Source: Apoderus coryli (lineage: Eukaryota > Arthropoda > Insecta > Coleoptera > Attelabidae). Taken from it: DNA of 64,000 nt. Below are positions 34,001 to 43,160 of this stretch, one piece after another (the stretch's first letter is position 1; every line of letters starts with the position of its first letter). The position numbers and the translations under genes are program-made. Location: the NCBI GenBank assembly GCA_911728435.2, contig OU452205.1:14142260-14206259 (forward strand). Direction: 5' to 3'. The notes below the pieces were generated by a model. That model had not been told where the DNA came from, did no database searches, and saw only the letters and a list, made by a program, of their open reading frames with translations.

Positions 34001-36790
34001 AACTCCCTATCAAAATTTTTGCTACCAGATACGTATTAGTGGAGTCTACCATGCGCAAAAATAGGTCTGCAAACGATTGTATTCAAACGCCCCTCTTAAC
34101 AAAAATTTACTGTTTTTAATATACGTAAATGATTTATACAAATTTCAAGAAGACTCAAATATAATCCTCTTTGAACGACACAACTAGCATGATTAGATAT
34201 CGACCAAACGACCCTTTAGGGGAGTTGGTTAATGCTGTTGAGGCTGACATAGGCAATTGGTTTCTGGCAAATGAACTGAGCTTGAATCAGGCTAAAACTC
34301 AGAGCATGAACTTTACATTGCCTTCTGCGCCTATCGATCTTCAGAGCGATGTCCGCGTGAAGTTCCTTGGGGTTCATCTTGATCCTAAATTAATCTGGGA
34401 GAGTCATGTTCGAGAGCTTGGGTGCTCGCTGTCCTGGGTCATATATCTCATCAGAAGGCTTGCGCAGAGCGTTTCAATCGCCAGTCTGTTGACGGTATAT
34501 CACGGTTATTTTGTTTCCCGTATGTCGTATGGTATTTTGAACTGGGGACATAGTTCCCATGCAATGAAAATCTTCAAGCTACGGAGGAGATGTTTACGTA
34601 CAATGTTGGGGCTCGGTTGGCGTGACTGCTGTAAAAAGTATTTTGTTGAACACGGACTACTTACTTTGCCTTCCTTGTACATCTTAAACTGTCTTGGCTA
34701 CATTCGAACAAATGCCTCGCATTTCACTCTTCACTCGGATATGCATAATTATGGTACGCGAAATCGAAATGACATATTGCCTGAATTTCACCGCCTATTG
34801 AGGACTAGGAAATGTTCTGACTATTATTGTGTTAAATTTTATAATAAGCTGCCGTCTCACATAAAGAACCTTGGTGAAGTCCAGTTTAACAAAAGTATTA
34901 AATCATTTTTGATATCTCATTCATCTCTCATATTTTTATACCTTTGAGGACTATTTCAAGAGCGATATTGTAAGAATTTTCTAAATTTTAGTTTGTTTTA
35001 TGTTGTTGCTATTTTAATTTGTTTGTAAGCCTTTCTTTGTTGCTGTAACTTTAATTGATTCATTTTTAATTTTTGTTCTTTCTTGACGTACTATACATGT
35101 TTTGCAACATAAGATGGTGAATAAATATATCTATCTATCTATATCTATCTATCTAACTTCCTTATTTCAAAACGCAATAAAACTCATTTTATGGATTAGA
35201 TCTTTTATTAGTTTTCTAAATAATGTAGGTACATATGTAAAGTTTTGCTTCAAACAGTTTTAAAAATCATGTCAGGTAGGTGACGCCCTCCATTCTCGAT
35301 AAACTGAATAAGCCTCTTTCTGGCATTTGTCATAACCCTTTCCAGCATGTCAGCTGGTATGTTGACCATTTCGGCCCGGATGTTGGCTTTGAGATCTTCT
35401 AGGGTTCTTGGACGATTGACAACAAGGGATTTCAAAAATCCCCATAAAAAAATCGCAAGGCGGAACGAGCTGGCCACTCCAAATCGCCCCTTATTGAGGT
35501 TAGGCACCCCGGAAACTGTTCCCTCAAAACAGCCATTGATACCCGTCAAGTGTAAGCCGTTGCGCCGTCTTTTTGAAACCAAATGTCACCTAAATCCAAT
35601 TCGTTAAGTCAAGGGAAAAAACATGTTTACATATATCGAATTCACTGTTACTGTTTCTTCATTTCTTATCGGCCGACGGACTACAATTCATCGTCCCGTC
35701 ACACTCCCGCTTTGTCTGAATGTAGCGACCCATATAACGATTGATTTCTGATCTGGTACAGGCCCTGTGGGCAATATGAAATCGAATTCGAAAGGCACGT
35801 GGAGTTGCGATCACAGAACGTCCATTCGAAAAGTACGCATCGACGACTGACCGGATGGGGAACAAAACTTTAGATGCACTCCTCTGTAGGAGTGCATCTA
35901 AAGTTTTGTTCTAATAAGAGCAGTATCCCCTCACTTCGATCTTTACGGTCTAAATAGCGCGCGTTTCAAAAAAGGAAGGTATGATGCCGCACCCTGTATA
36001 AAATTTTTATAAAGCGTCTGAAATCGTGGGTGACGAACTTACTGGGGAAATAGGCGGACCATATAATTCATTGTAAGATCCGATCAGTCCAAGATGAACA
36101 AACTGTGTTGTGTGGGTTTGATGAGGAATATCCAAGAGAGTGAACAGAACAGGATTTGGGAACAAATAATGTGTGGTCTAGTAGTAGGACTAAATGTATC
36201 ACTAGGCTTCTGTTATATTAACCTTAAATAAGTTTAATTATACTGTTACCTTCGTATTTCGAGTTCGCAATTTAATAATCGACATGAAAATTCACACATT
36301 GTATATTACGTCTTTCAGTGATACAACTATTAAATATCACACACACAACAATACTTTTCTGTCACTGTCAGAATAAATCCGCTTGTTTTTAACGTACAAA
36401 CTGAATTATACTGGTGAGATTTATATACTCTTTTTAATTTCAAAATTGTTTTTTATAGGTTATGCCATTGCCTCTTTCATTTTAATGGGTGGAATAACTC
36501 CTGTCAGCACTCTATGGACGCTCCAATCAGTGAACATTCCAATAGTGGTTTCAGGTAAACTGCTACAAGCGTGGACAAACTTCAGAAATGGTCATACTGG
36601 TCAATTGTCAGGTGTAACACTTGTTATGCTCTTCGCCGGTTCGGCAGCTCGTATCTTCACCTCAATCCAGGAAACTGGCGATTTTATTGTTATTCTGACG
36701 TATATTGCTAGTACTGTTGCTAATGCGGTGCTAGTCTATCAATTATTGTATTATTGGAATGCACAGGAGAGGAAACGTAAAACTGAGTAG
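21910..36790 (+). CDS. MPDU1: Mannose-P-dolichol utilization defect 1 protein (three exons)
   Basis: MPDU1 is an ER membrane PQ-loop protein needed for use of dolichol-phosphate mannose and glucose in N-glycan, GPI and related pathways. Coding joins 21910-22009, 22113-22415 and 36459-36790, all GT-AG, with split codons G|TG and G|GT. The product is 244 residues, close to the family's ~247. Visible features are the short N-terminus with CFDNYFLEF, the first PQ motif LLVKIPQIVKIL (P59, Q60), the serine/glycine turn KSGEGINVFS, and the C-terminal block NFRNGHTGQLSG ... ARIFTSIQETGDF, strongly diagnostic. It ends with a basic tail KRKTE. The second intron is 14 kb and packed with transposons. Confidence 0.95.
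22113..22415 (+). CDS. MPDU1: MPDU1 exon 2 (first PQ-loop)
   Basis: The acceptor is TTGTTTTACAG|TGC and the donor CTTATAG|GTGAGT. It encodes SKCLGLGIILGSLLVKIPQ, then IVKIL, the KSGEGIN turn, and further membrane helices ending QSILYLI. The 103-bp intron before it is short, unlike the next one. The frame stays open 5' of the acceptor, which gives a misleading earlier ATG at 22070. Confidence 0.94.
22416..23574. other. Start of MPDU1 intron 2
   Basis: AT-rich. Nothing is recognised except a short inverted pair (GGTAGATGATAAAGGTCGA near 23427 and its near-complement TCGACCTTTATCATCTACC at 23156). Confidence 0.5.
23575..24453. mobile_element. Long-TIR element, CAGGGTGAGCAAAACTCGA ends
   Basis: The left end CAGGGTGAGCAAAACTCG (23575) and its complement ending at 24453 are flanked by TA. 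Inner arms match, for example TTTGTTTCCAAGTTTGGAAA and AAGAGCTAATTTTTCTAAA against their complements near 24360 and 24290. There is no transposase frame. It lies in MPDU1 intron 2. Confidence 0.8.
24590..25546. mobile_element. Long-TIR element, CAAGGTGTCCCGAAATTAG ends
   Basis: The left end CAAGGTGTCCCGAAATTAGC and the right end's complement starting CAGGGTGTCCCGAAATTAGC are flanked by TA. The arms run through TGTTGGTTTTCAGGCTGTTA and CAGTACCTCACCTTTAACAG. No transposase frame. It starts about 135 bp after the previous element. Confidence 0.8.
25995..26200 (+). pseudogene. Mariner transposase C-terminal fragment
   Basis: The frame reads SCRPDLASNDFFLLPLIKDK, LRGQRFSSPEEALEAFKNRV and a decayed tail. 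This corresponds to the mariner motif YSPDLAPSDYFLF, with the catalytic third aspartate region and the following helices. Only the C-terminal end is left. It may or may not belong with the N-terminal piece at 6503. Confidence 0.78.
26288..27890. other. MPDU1 intron sequence with short unassigned frames
   Basis: Minus-strand frames at 26371-26595 (CKHFGPDWQKKAEKKNLVYY) and 27219-27431 (KSKTLRAFIKRQWEGYNAKK) look protein-like but I cannot assign a family; they could be transposon scraps. At 26590-26765 the phrase GGATTTAGTGGTTTTTG recurs three times in degenerate form. Confidence 0.35.
27890..28520. repeat. Cluster of direct and inverted repeats
   Basis: TGTTGGAAATTTGCTTCA occurs at 27904 and 28170. 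GCATGCCGATCACCACTGAT occurs on opposite strands at 27966-27986 and about 28295-28315. TTGCCTGCTCACACTAGATG occurs twice (28214 and 28469). A palindromic TATATTCTTGAAATA pair lies at 28106-28160. These look like overlapping copies of one repeat family carrying the hammerhead-like core at 27949. Confidence 0.65.
27949..27973 (-). ncRNA. Hammerhead-like core, canonical match
   Basis: Minus strand: CTGATGA (27973-27967), stem II GTTG-tggat-CAAC (27966-27954), GAAAC (27953-27949). This is the consensus CUGANGA, stem, GAAA with no extra base. Downstream reads GGCCCGTC, so a GUC cleavage triplet could follow after a very short or dimeric stem III. Stem I is not evident. Activity is an inference. Confidence 0.4.
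28521..29480. other. AT-rich MPDU1 intron sequence
   Basis: Nothing recognised beyond simple AT-rich tracts. Confidence 0.5.
29485..29870. mobile_element. Small foldback unit with a hammerhead-like core
   Basis: CTAATTTTTTTCAGGTTAC and TTTTTCTTGGGGTGT at 29488-29525 are matched by their complements at 29822-29868. Inside, on the minus strand, CTGAGGA (29648-29642), one extra A, the 16-bp palindrome GTTACTAATTAGTAAC (29640-29625) and GAAAC (29624-29620) form a hammerhead-like arrangement. Confidence 0.5.
29938..30262. repeat. Short inverted-repeat unit
   Basis: AAGAAAAATTATTCCGAATG, AAAACTGAGTAAC (29938-29970) and their near-complements GTTACTCAGTTTTTCATT...TTTTCTT (30227-30260) bracket about 260 bp. 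Confidence 0.55.
30575..30606. repeat. (CAGA)n/(CA)n microsatellite
   Basis: A simple tract of GACA and CA units. Confidence 0.8.
30633..32584 (-). pseudogene. Mutator-like transposase-domain gene remnant, at least three exons
   Basis: Minus strand exons with matching phases: 32584-32517 (ETNGNNVVEDFSEGSP, donor CAAAG|GTAAGT), 31437-31343 (SESYDLRSYAFTDEKHDKKE, donor GAAAG|GTTATA), and about 31276-30894. The last holds NRIVELNYVLNWAI, KKCTLGKLQIAGEKSRGKGL, FSCNSCK, and INIGTVWGTKASGSTYSHTS...IPTM. This pattern (GRRIVD, C/C pair, VWG...GGGHAQLEELL...IP) is that of the insect Mutator-like transposase domain. Stops follow at 30894 and below, then a frame FYGDCIAPEIVRDRIGKGKR (30845-30633) that may be its C-terminus. 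A foldback element sits in the intron at 31552-32402. It is antisense within MPDU1. Confidence 0.6.
31552..32402. mobile_element. Long-TIR element, ACAGGGTCTCCTATGG ends
   Basis: The left arm from 31552 (ACAGGGTCTCCTATGGTG, TTTCAGAGACTATACCTTGA, GTAGACATGTTTCCTGTATC) is complemented by the right arm ending at 32402. Arms are about 250 bp with a centre near 31800-32150. TA flanks. No transposase. Confidence 0.78.
32585..33574. other. AT-rich MPDU1 intron sequence
   Basis: Nothing recognised. A 70-codon minus-strand frame at 33266-33478 has no domain. Confidence 0.5.
33575..34075. repeat. Three tandem copies of a ~170-bp repeat
   Basis: The phrase AAAATTTTTGCTACCAGATA recurs at 33673, 33844 and 34012 (periods about 171 and 168). 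Each unit also carries TACCTAATCCCATCTTT-like and TAGTGGAGTCTACCATGCGC-like segments. The last unit ends just before a retroelement fragment. Confidence 0.82.
34090..35156 (+). pseudogene. Retroelement 3' end (RT thumb and C-terminal domain) with (ATCT)n tail
   Basis: A piece YVNDLYKFQ (34105-34150) shifts frame into NDTTSM, the decayed YADDT active site, at 34171. An open frame then runs to TGA 34945-34947. It contains WFLANELSLNQAKTQSM, VKFLGVHLDPKLIWESHV, YHGYFVSRMSYGILNWG and the C-terminal YGTRNRNDILPE. These are typical of CR1/jockey-group elements. The 3' UTR ends in ATCT repeats (35125-35154). It is 5'-truncated, probably at integration. Confidence 0.85.
35235..35997 (-). pseudogene. 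IS630/Tc-type transposase remnant
   Basis: Minus strand: an N-terminal helix-turn-helix-like piece VDAYFSNGRSVIATPRAFRI (35865-35700) and a C-terminal piece IFLWGFLKSLVVNRPRTLED...MLERVMTNARKRLIQF...GGRHLPDMIFKT (35480-35253). The second follows the DDE motif region of insect transposases that end HLPDVIFKT. The middle with the first catalytic aspartates is missing. The right end reads GCACCCTGTA at 35988-35997. Confidence 0.75.
35860..35911. repeat. Perfect 24-bp hairpin
   Basis: Arms 35860-35883 and 35888-35911 are exactly complementary around a CTGT loop; the arm begins GAACAAAACTTTAGATGCAC. It lies at the N-terminal edge of the transposase remnant. Confidence 0.9.
36459..36790 (+). CDS. 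MPDU1: MPDU1 exon 3 (second PQ-loop and C-terminus)
   Basis: The acceptor is TTTTTTATAG|GTTATGCC. It encodes YAIASFILMGGITPVSTLW, SGKLLQAWTNFRNGHTGQLS, ARIFTSIQETGDF and LLYYWNAQERKRKTE, stop TAG 36788-36790. The second PQ position reads LLQA, as in other MPDU1 proteins. Confidence 0.95.
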
Positions 36791-36859
36791 ATGGACCTAA
36801 GTTAATGTTAAGTAGAAATTCTTTTTAGTATCTGCTGAAATTATAACTGATTTAAGTAC

Positions 36860-36865
36860 AATAAA
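36860..36865 (+). promoter_or_regulatory. Poly(A) signal of MPDU1
   Basis: AATAAA 70 bp after the stop codon. A foldback element begins about 90 bp further on. Confidence 0.65.
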
Positions 36866-36952
36866 TAATTTATGTTTGCATATCACAATTTAAATGATAT
36901 TACTTTTATTTTATATCAAATTTTAAATAAAAAGTATAAAAAGATTGTAAAA

Positions 36953-38495
36953 TGAATTTGTGTCCGTAAATATAAATGAAAAATAATTTCGTGGCATATA
37001 TAGCGGACAAAATGACTGGTTTTACCTAAATGCAGGCCCATCTCGTAGATGGGCAACGACTATGGTACTCTGCGAGCTCATAATAAGAACGAAATGAATT
37101 CGTCAGTATCTCTCACATAACACACACAATATAAGGGAAACGTAGATGTACGACCTTGGACAGTAATATTAGTTCTGTATACAGACGTTGCATGGTGTTG
37201 GAGTCGAAAATTAAAGAACTCTCCCTGCCGGCTGCCGGTAACTGCGTTTTGTCAGTCCTGTCAATTGTCAACCAGAAGAAGAAGGTTAAAAAAATTCATT
37301 GTTTTGTTTTTCTGGTTAAAAAAGTCTGGCTGTTAAAATATTATAAATCCTCTTTATATTATTATTATTGTGCAATTTGCAATTTTGTGGAAAGCTATTG
37401 CTGTACTTGTTGTTCACGTGCCTCCTGCTACAACTTTAAGATAGTTGTAATGGGTGGAATAAGTGTTTAGTGCCTGGGTATGTGGATAGAACCAGTAATC
37501 GACATAGATTTCACGATAAGGATTCAAATCTTATCCGTGAATGGCTTACTAATATTAATAATCTAGTTTTAAATGAATTTTCACCTGAAATAATACATCT
37601 GAAATAGGTACCTATTTCGTTTGCGATAAACATATTTCTGATTATATTTTTGTATTGTTTTACGAGTGGTCTGTTATGTATACCTACAATTATTTCGAAC
37701 CTACACATGATGTAAAAATTCATTAATAGAGCAAATTTCAAAGTTGTTTGTTTTTTGTTTTCATTATTTAAATCTGTTACATGAACCACTATACTCTGAT
37801 TTCAATAAAGTAGATACTAAGTTCAAATGGTTAGTCATTGTCTTTAAAATATTATAAAGACAATGGTTTAGCTTTAAGAAATGTTTCGTGGAGGTCTTTT
37901 AACTGAGATCGTTGCCTTATCTAAAACAGTAGTCTCGAAAAAAAGAATCTAGGCAACATGAGTGGGAAGGATCCTCCAAACCTTTTTATGACAAAACATT
38001 TGGATTTAGAAACTACCTATTTTACTGAAATCGGGGAATAGAGGTAGTACGGTCGTTACTAAAAAAACTAGAACATTCAAGGTTATTAACTGAAATGAGA
38101 ATGACATAGTTAACAAAAAATTATGCTGTATTCACATTTCAATCTTATGAAATGATCTTGAAGTCCTAGTGTTTTTTTTGTGACGACCATAATACTTAGT
38201 TAATTTTCAAATTTCCTGGCAAATAATTTAAAATAAGTCTGGCGCCATCTATCAGTTAATACACAAACTTTATGATGTATTTGCAACTTAATTCAAGAAT
38301 CCTGTAAATTATAAAATTAGTTCTTGTCGACAACCACTGCAACGCTGCAAACAGTTCCCAAATCTTAGTACGGCCGTTTCCCTTATATTGTGTGTGTTGT
38401 GTGGTATCTGTCGACCCATGCCTCGGTCTGGTTCTACTGAATTAGACTAAGGCCCTGCTAAATTAAACAAAATCCCTTGTGTAGGTAATAGCAAA
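36953..38495. mobile_element. Foldback family copy 2, with a 1.2-kb interior
   Basis: The left arm from 36953 has GAATTTGTGTCCGTAAATAT, GACAAAATGACTGGTTTTAC and AACACACACAATATAAGGGA. The right arm (about 38370-38495) has the complement TCCCTTATATTGTGTGTGTT, CCCATGCCTCGGTCTGGTTC and CCCTTGTGTAGGTAA. The interior 37145-38365 carries a 104-codon frame with no recognised domain. Confidence 0.7.
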
Positions 38496-41380
38496 GATTA
38501 ATCTACACAATAGATAGTCAGCCCAATGCATTAAAATCAGAACATCTCTAAGTATGCCTGCCACTACGTGGCGTAGACTAGCGTGTAAAGCATAGAGCAG
38601 TATTGTCACAGCCAGAAACCGTTTTGTAGTTTATTAATATCAAAAACAAAACGCAACGTATAACAATTATTTAGATCATTTGCAACAGATATGCACCGGC
38701 AATGCTGTATTGTCAGAGAGAGAAATTGATGAAATTCTGTATTAATCTGGAGGGGATACGCAGGGAGGGTAGAAAAAAAAACAAGCGAATGTGGTGTGTG
38801 TCGTGCTGTTGCCAATTCGTCGGTAAAAGAAACACACAGGGTGATTTATTACAAGTACAGTATTGAAATAAAAGCCTAATCTCTATGAATTAAATTTAAT
38901 ATAATAATATTTAATCCATGTCATACATGTTTCAAGACTAGACCAGTCCCATGATCAGTGGCGAACAATCGTTAAATGAAAAGCTTTTAGATAGAAACAT
39001 ACTTTTGACTAAATATTTCACGTAGACAATGTGGCAAAGATGTAACAAGATTGTTGTAGATCTTATAATACCTATAATAAAAAAATTATCAGTGCTACCT
39101 ATATTATATTAGGTATACCTATTATAATAGTCTGTCTCTTCATCAGGATAAGTTCCACTTTATCGGTTTAGGTACTTAAATTTTACTTCTTTTTAATATT
39201 TCTTCGGGTAAATAATAAGTTCGGTAGGAATAGGGCTTTGGGTATGAAACAAAAAAGATAGAAAATAGAAATTTGATATAGGGGTAGTTCTAAGCATTTA
39301 CAAGTTTGTGACGTGTAGCGATTTTCGATGCCGCCCCCGGAGGTATACATGAGGGCGGCGCAATGCCGTTTTAAATATCTCGTTTCGCTTTCTTGGAAAA
39401 TAAAAAATTATAACTGATAACTGAAACTTAGTACTTAATACGTGGGCGTAAGAGGTAAGCTCACTTCACAGGTCTCTATTAATGAAAGAAAGTTAACATT
39501 TTGAGCATCTGCGTAAAATTAAATGTATCCGTTTGGTGGGTAGTTTTGATTACAATAAGTCGGTGCCAAGCCCAAGCCCGAAACAAAATAAATCTATATT
39601 TACCTACTACCTATTTGGCTTGGTACCGACTATTATGTGCATTGTTGTCTTTTGAATGATATTTGTATTTTGTTATTTTTCGTATTTTTTATTAGTTCTT
39701 TTGACAGCTCTGGTGTCATCAATACACCTGTATCCCGAATTGCACCAAATTGCGATGCTATTGAACAAGCATATAATCCTAAATATAATATTCTTTTTGA
39801 ACTACCTGTATCTCGAAAACCAAGCCGTAGCGGACCCATGTACATATGAAATTTGTATCTTAAAATTAGTCAAAGAATCACCCTTTAAAGTTTGTACAAG
39901 TACTTATGCAACACCCTGTATACATAGATACTTTGATTTGCAATTTGCAAATCTGTCAAACTAGGTAATGCTGTTTTTTTTTATTTACTTTCAAATATGG
40001 TGTTATGTAATTGTATTCAAATTAAATGTTTGGGGATGATATTTACGAGTTTTATTTTTTTATATAGAGAAACTGTTATTCAGTTTTTAAGGATCAATCT
40101 GAAGCAGACGATTGTACTTGTTAAAACATGAAAAAAGTTATTGTCGTGATACTTTTAACACCCTGTTGGTGGGTTTTTAAAGCTTTTTACGAAACGTGTT
40201 AACAATACAATCTACATAAATCGTTAGTTTTTTAAAGTTTTATGATCATTGCACAAAAACCAATATTAGGGAGACTGTAAGTTTTTTTTCAATTCGGCGT
40301 TGCAGAATTTGAACCTAATTGTGATAATTGTGTTATTTTACTAGTATAGATATTTTTGAGTAAATTAATTCGGTTATAATCGATGAGTAGAATCTTTGGA
40401 GTAAAATACATTTCACAAAAACCCTGAACCATATTTCTCAATAGATTTAAATTTTCATTAAAAACAGATTAAAAATTCTAATTTTTTACATCCTGCATTT
40501 CGAAACCGTATTTTTTTAAATAATTATTGTCATGCTGGAAATTTCAAACCTTATTTACTTCAGCAACTTGTAAAAAGCACAGCCTTTTTAATATTAACAT
40601 TTCTTAAAATCGATATTACGCGATAACGATGACTTTCTATCAATATCACAGAAGGATACATTTATTACGTATATAATTTGTTAGATTTTACATCTCCGAA
40701 TTGAAACACACGCAAAAAATGTGCATAAAAAAGTTAGGGTAGCATTTCACGCCTGTATGCGCCTTTAATTTACCCGCCTCTGAGATTTATTTTTTCATAA
40801 TGTTAACGACAAGTTGAATCTGCTGTTTGAGTTTGATCCTTAAAACTGAATCAGGTAATAACCGGAAGTCCTATCTATAACGCCAAATTTCGTTAATTTA
40901 AATATAACTTTTTGATGCATCCTTATATCCGAAATTTAAAATTAAATGACTAAAATAATATTATTTTAGTCATTTAAAATTATTGTCTAAAACATTTAAT
41001 AAACCAGCCCTGTATATTTATACTATTATAGTAATTTCTTTTATTTTCGTCCATACACATTAATCTTTGCGTAGATAGGTAGACGTATACCATATAATTT
41101 TAAACAAAAAACACTGCTGCACAGTAGTACATATATGATACCTATAATATAAAAACAAACTCCCACCTCGTAGGGGAAAGTATACTCGTCCTTGTCTAAC
41201 ATTGCCCATATGATTATTTTATTTCAACACAATACATATAACGCCATCTACAATTTCCATGGTTGCATGTTTTTCTAATAGATGTAGCTCGTGTCGAGAC
41301 AGTTTCAATTTTTGTTTTATTTCCCATATACGCTGACTATCTATTGTGTAGATTAATCTTTGGAAATAGTATATTAAGTA
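38496..41380. other. Accessory AT-rich sequence
   Basis: No gene. A degenerate hammerhead-like motif occurs on the minus strand at 38927-38958, nearly identical to motif 1 but with CTGATCA. CACCCTGTAT-type element ends occur at 39908-39917, near 40155 and near 41006. An inverted pair CGGTGCCAAGCC / GGCTTGGTACCG lies at 39561 and 39618. A 36-bp perfect palindrome is at 40942-40977. Confidence 0.5.
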
Positions 41381-41385
41381 TAAAG

Positions 41386-42064
41386 GGCGGTAAAGCATTC
41401 GTTGCAGCCCGCCACTGTATAGACGCACGAGTGAGCGAAGCGAGCGAGGGCAGCTATACAGCGAAGCAGGGCTGCAGCGGCTTTACCGCCAGTGGTGCTT
41501 ACAACTGTTTTTCGCCTGCCTCTTCATACTACAATATTAAACCAAAAGAACTTTATTTTAATAATTAATTATTACTGTTATGAACTGACAGTTTTTGACA
41601 GTAATTAATGGGAGTATTTTTTGACGTACATAATAATAGGCGTTATCCTTTGACAAACTCAGATCAGATAAACTTATGTGACAGGCTCACATGTCAGTGT
41701 TGAGTATTTTAAATGTAGAGAGAAACTGTCAAATTATTATCTGAGCGTGTACGCTATAGAAATTTGATGTTAGAATCTTAGGTATATTTAGGTACTACAA
41801 TAATAATCAAAAAGTGATTACTAATTAATAATGGAATGGCAGACGACTACCTAAGTGAACTTTCTCAATTAATTGTCAACTTATCCTCTAGATGGAATGC
41901 ACATTAAGTTAAGTGAGTGAAAACTACTGATGTTAACGTTATTATTGGAAATCTTACAGCAGCGCCATCTATGAAAAAAAATTAAAATGAGCGGGCGCTA
42001 ACTGGTCATTTACCGCCCGCATATGCGGGCGGTAAAACTCTGTTTAAGTGCAGGCAGGCGAAAA
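41386..42064. mobile_element. GC-rich hairpin island (GGGCGGTAAA family)
   Basis: A 105-nt imperfect hairpin has three matched arms: GGCGGTAAAGC 41386-41396 with 41480-41490, GCAGCCC 41404-41410 with 41469-41475, CTGTATAG 41415-41422 with 41454-41461. Then CGCCTGCCT (near 41513) is complemented by AGGCAGGCG (near 42052). A 28-bp perfect palindrome of the same GGGCGGTAAA motif is at 42009-42036. This looks like a small inverted-repeat element or pair of them. Confidence 0.6.
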
Positions 42065-42799
42065 AGATTATTTCGCTAGTTATATACCTACCATTGTTCA
42101 GAATAAATTTTGTTTAGATAAGCGATTAATAGAAAAAGACCAGTTTAACCACAGTTAAATTTTTGTTCTACATGTTGTTTTTCCTTTGACATTCATTACT
42201 AATTTTTACAATTGGAACAAATTAAAGTAGTAAGTCACGTTCACAAAATGTCTTCAATGATCAAAATAATTCTGTGCTAGACAAGGTTTCGTCAACTTAC
42301 ATGTTGATATAAAAAATTACTATTGCCGTAATATTTTGTTCAGGCAATATTATAACCTATACTTAGGTGTAAAGAGTATTTATTTTTTTAGGGTTGCCTA
42401 TGTAATAAAATAATAAATTCTTAATTATTAATATGTATTTGAAAAAAGTGTTTATTCTTTTTGTTAATCATTCTTTCGAAATTTGTTTAAAAACCTGTTT
42501 CAAAAATTTCAAAGGTTAAGAAAAATAAAAATAAAGGTTTTTTTTTTCAAATACACAGAGAATTATCAGCCGTATTTTATTTGATAATGCTAAGAATAAA
42601 TTATAATACAAGATTTAAATTACTCTCAAAATTTATAATAAAAAAATACATACTATTTACACGTTGTAACAAAAAATGTGTGCAGATAAGGGAGAAGATA
42701 AACAAATATAGTGTTGGTGGTAAAATATTAAATAATGGTTTGATTCAACCAACACAATCATTACTGAAGATTTGTGTAAAAACTAACTTTCTCTTGGGT
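42065..42799. other. AT-rich sequence
   Basis: Nothing recognised. Confidence 0.5.
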
Positions 42800-43160
42800 C
42801 AACTTGCAACGGGAGCAGGATCGTGTGATCTGGAAGCTCCTAGTGACAAACCGGCACGTAGGCGGCGAGTGTGTGATGGCCGTTCAGCTTCAGGATTTGG
42901 GACTGTGAAGCTGCTCGTGTCTTGCACTTGTGACTGAACAGTCCTTTTTAGTGTCCACTTTGCTCATCGCGCCAAACATGGACAGCGACGAGGAATAATT
43001 ACGAGGAATAATTAAAAGAGGAATTCTACTCGCAGCTTGATAGAGTGCTGACCAACGTTCCTGCCTCCGACAAGATCATCCTGCTAGGAGACTTCAACGC
43101 TCGAGTTGGTCGAGACACTGCCCTATGGCCTAATACTATCGGCAAAGATTTTTTGTCATT
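42800..43160 (+). pseudogene. RTE-clade retroelement, 5' part and endonuclease fragment
   Basis: A more GC-rich block reads SDKPARRRRVCDGRSASGFG, a composition seen ahead of RTE endonucleases. After a deletion it continues EEFYSQLDRVLTNVPASDK and IILLGDFNARVGRD (43025-43125), the endonuclease core GDFNARVG. Frames are broken. RTE elements encode a single endonuclease-reverse transcriptase protein and are often mis-annotated as craniofacial development protein 2-like. Confidence 0.72.

Noticed and set aside
39637..39964. Overlapping frames of 70-102 codons
   Set aside because: Hydrophobic low-complexity translation of AT-rich DNA with frames open on both strands; ends at an element terminus.
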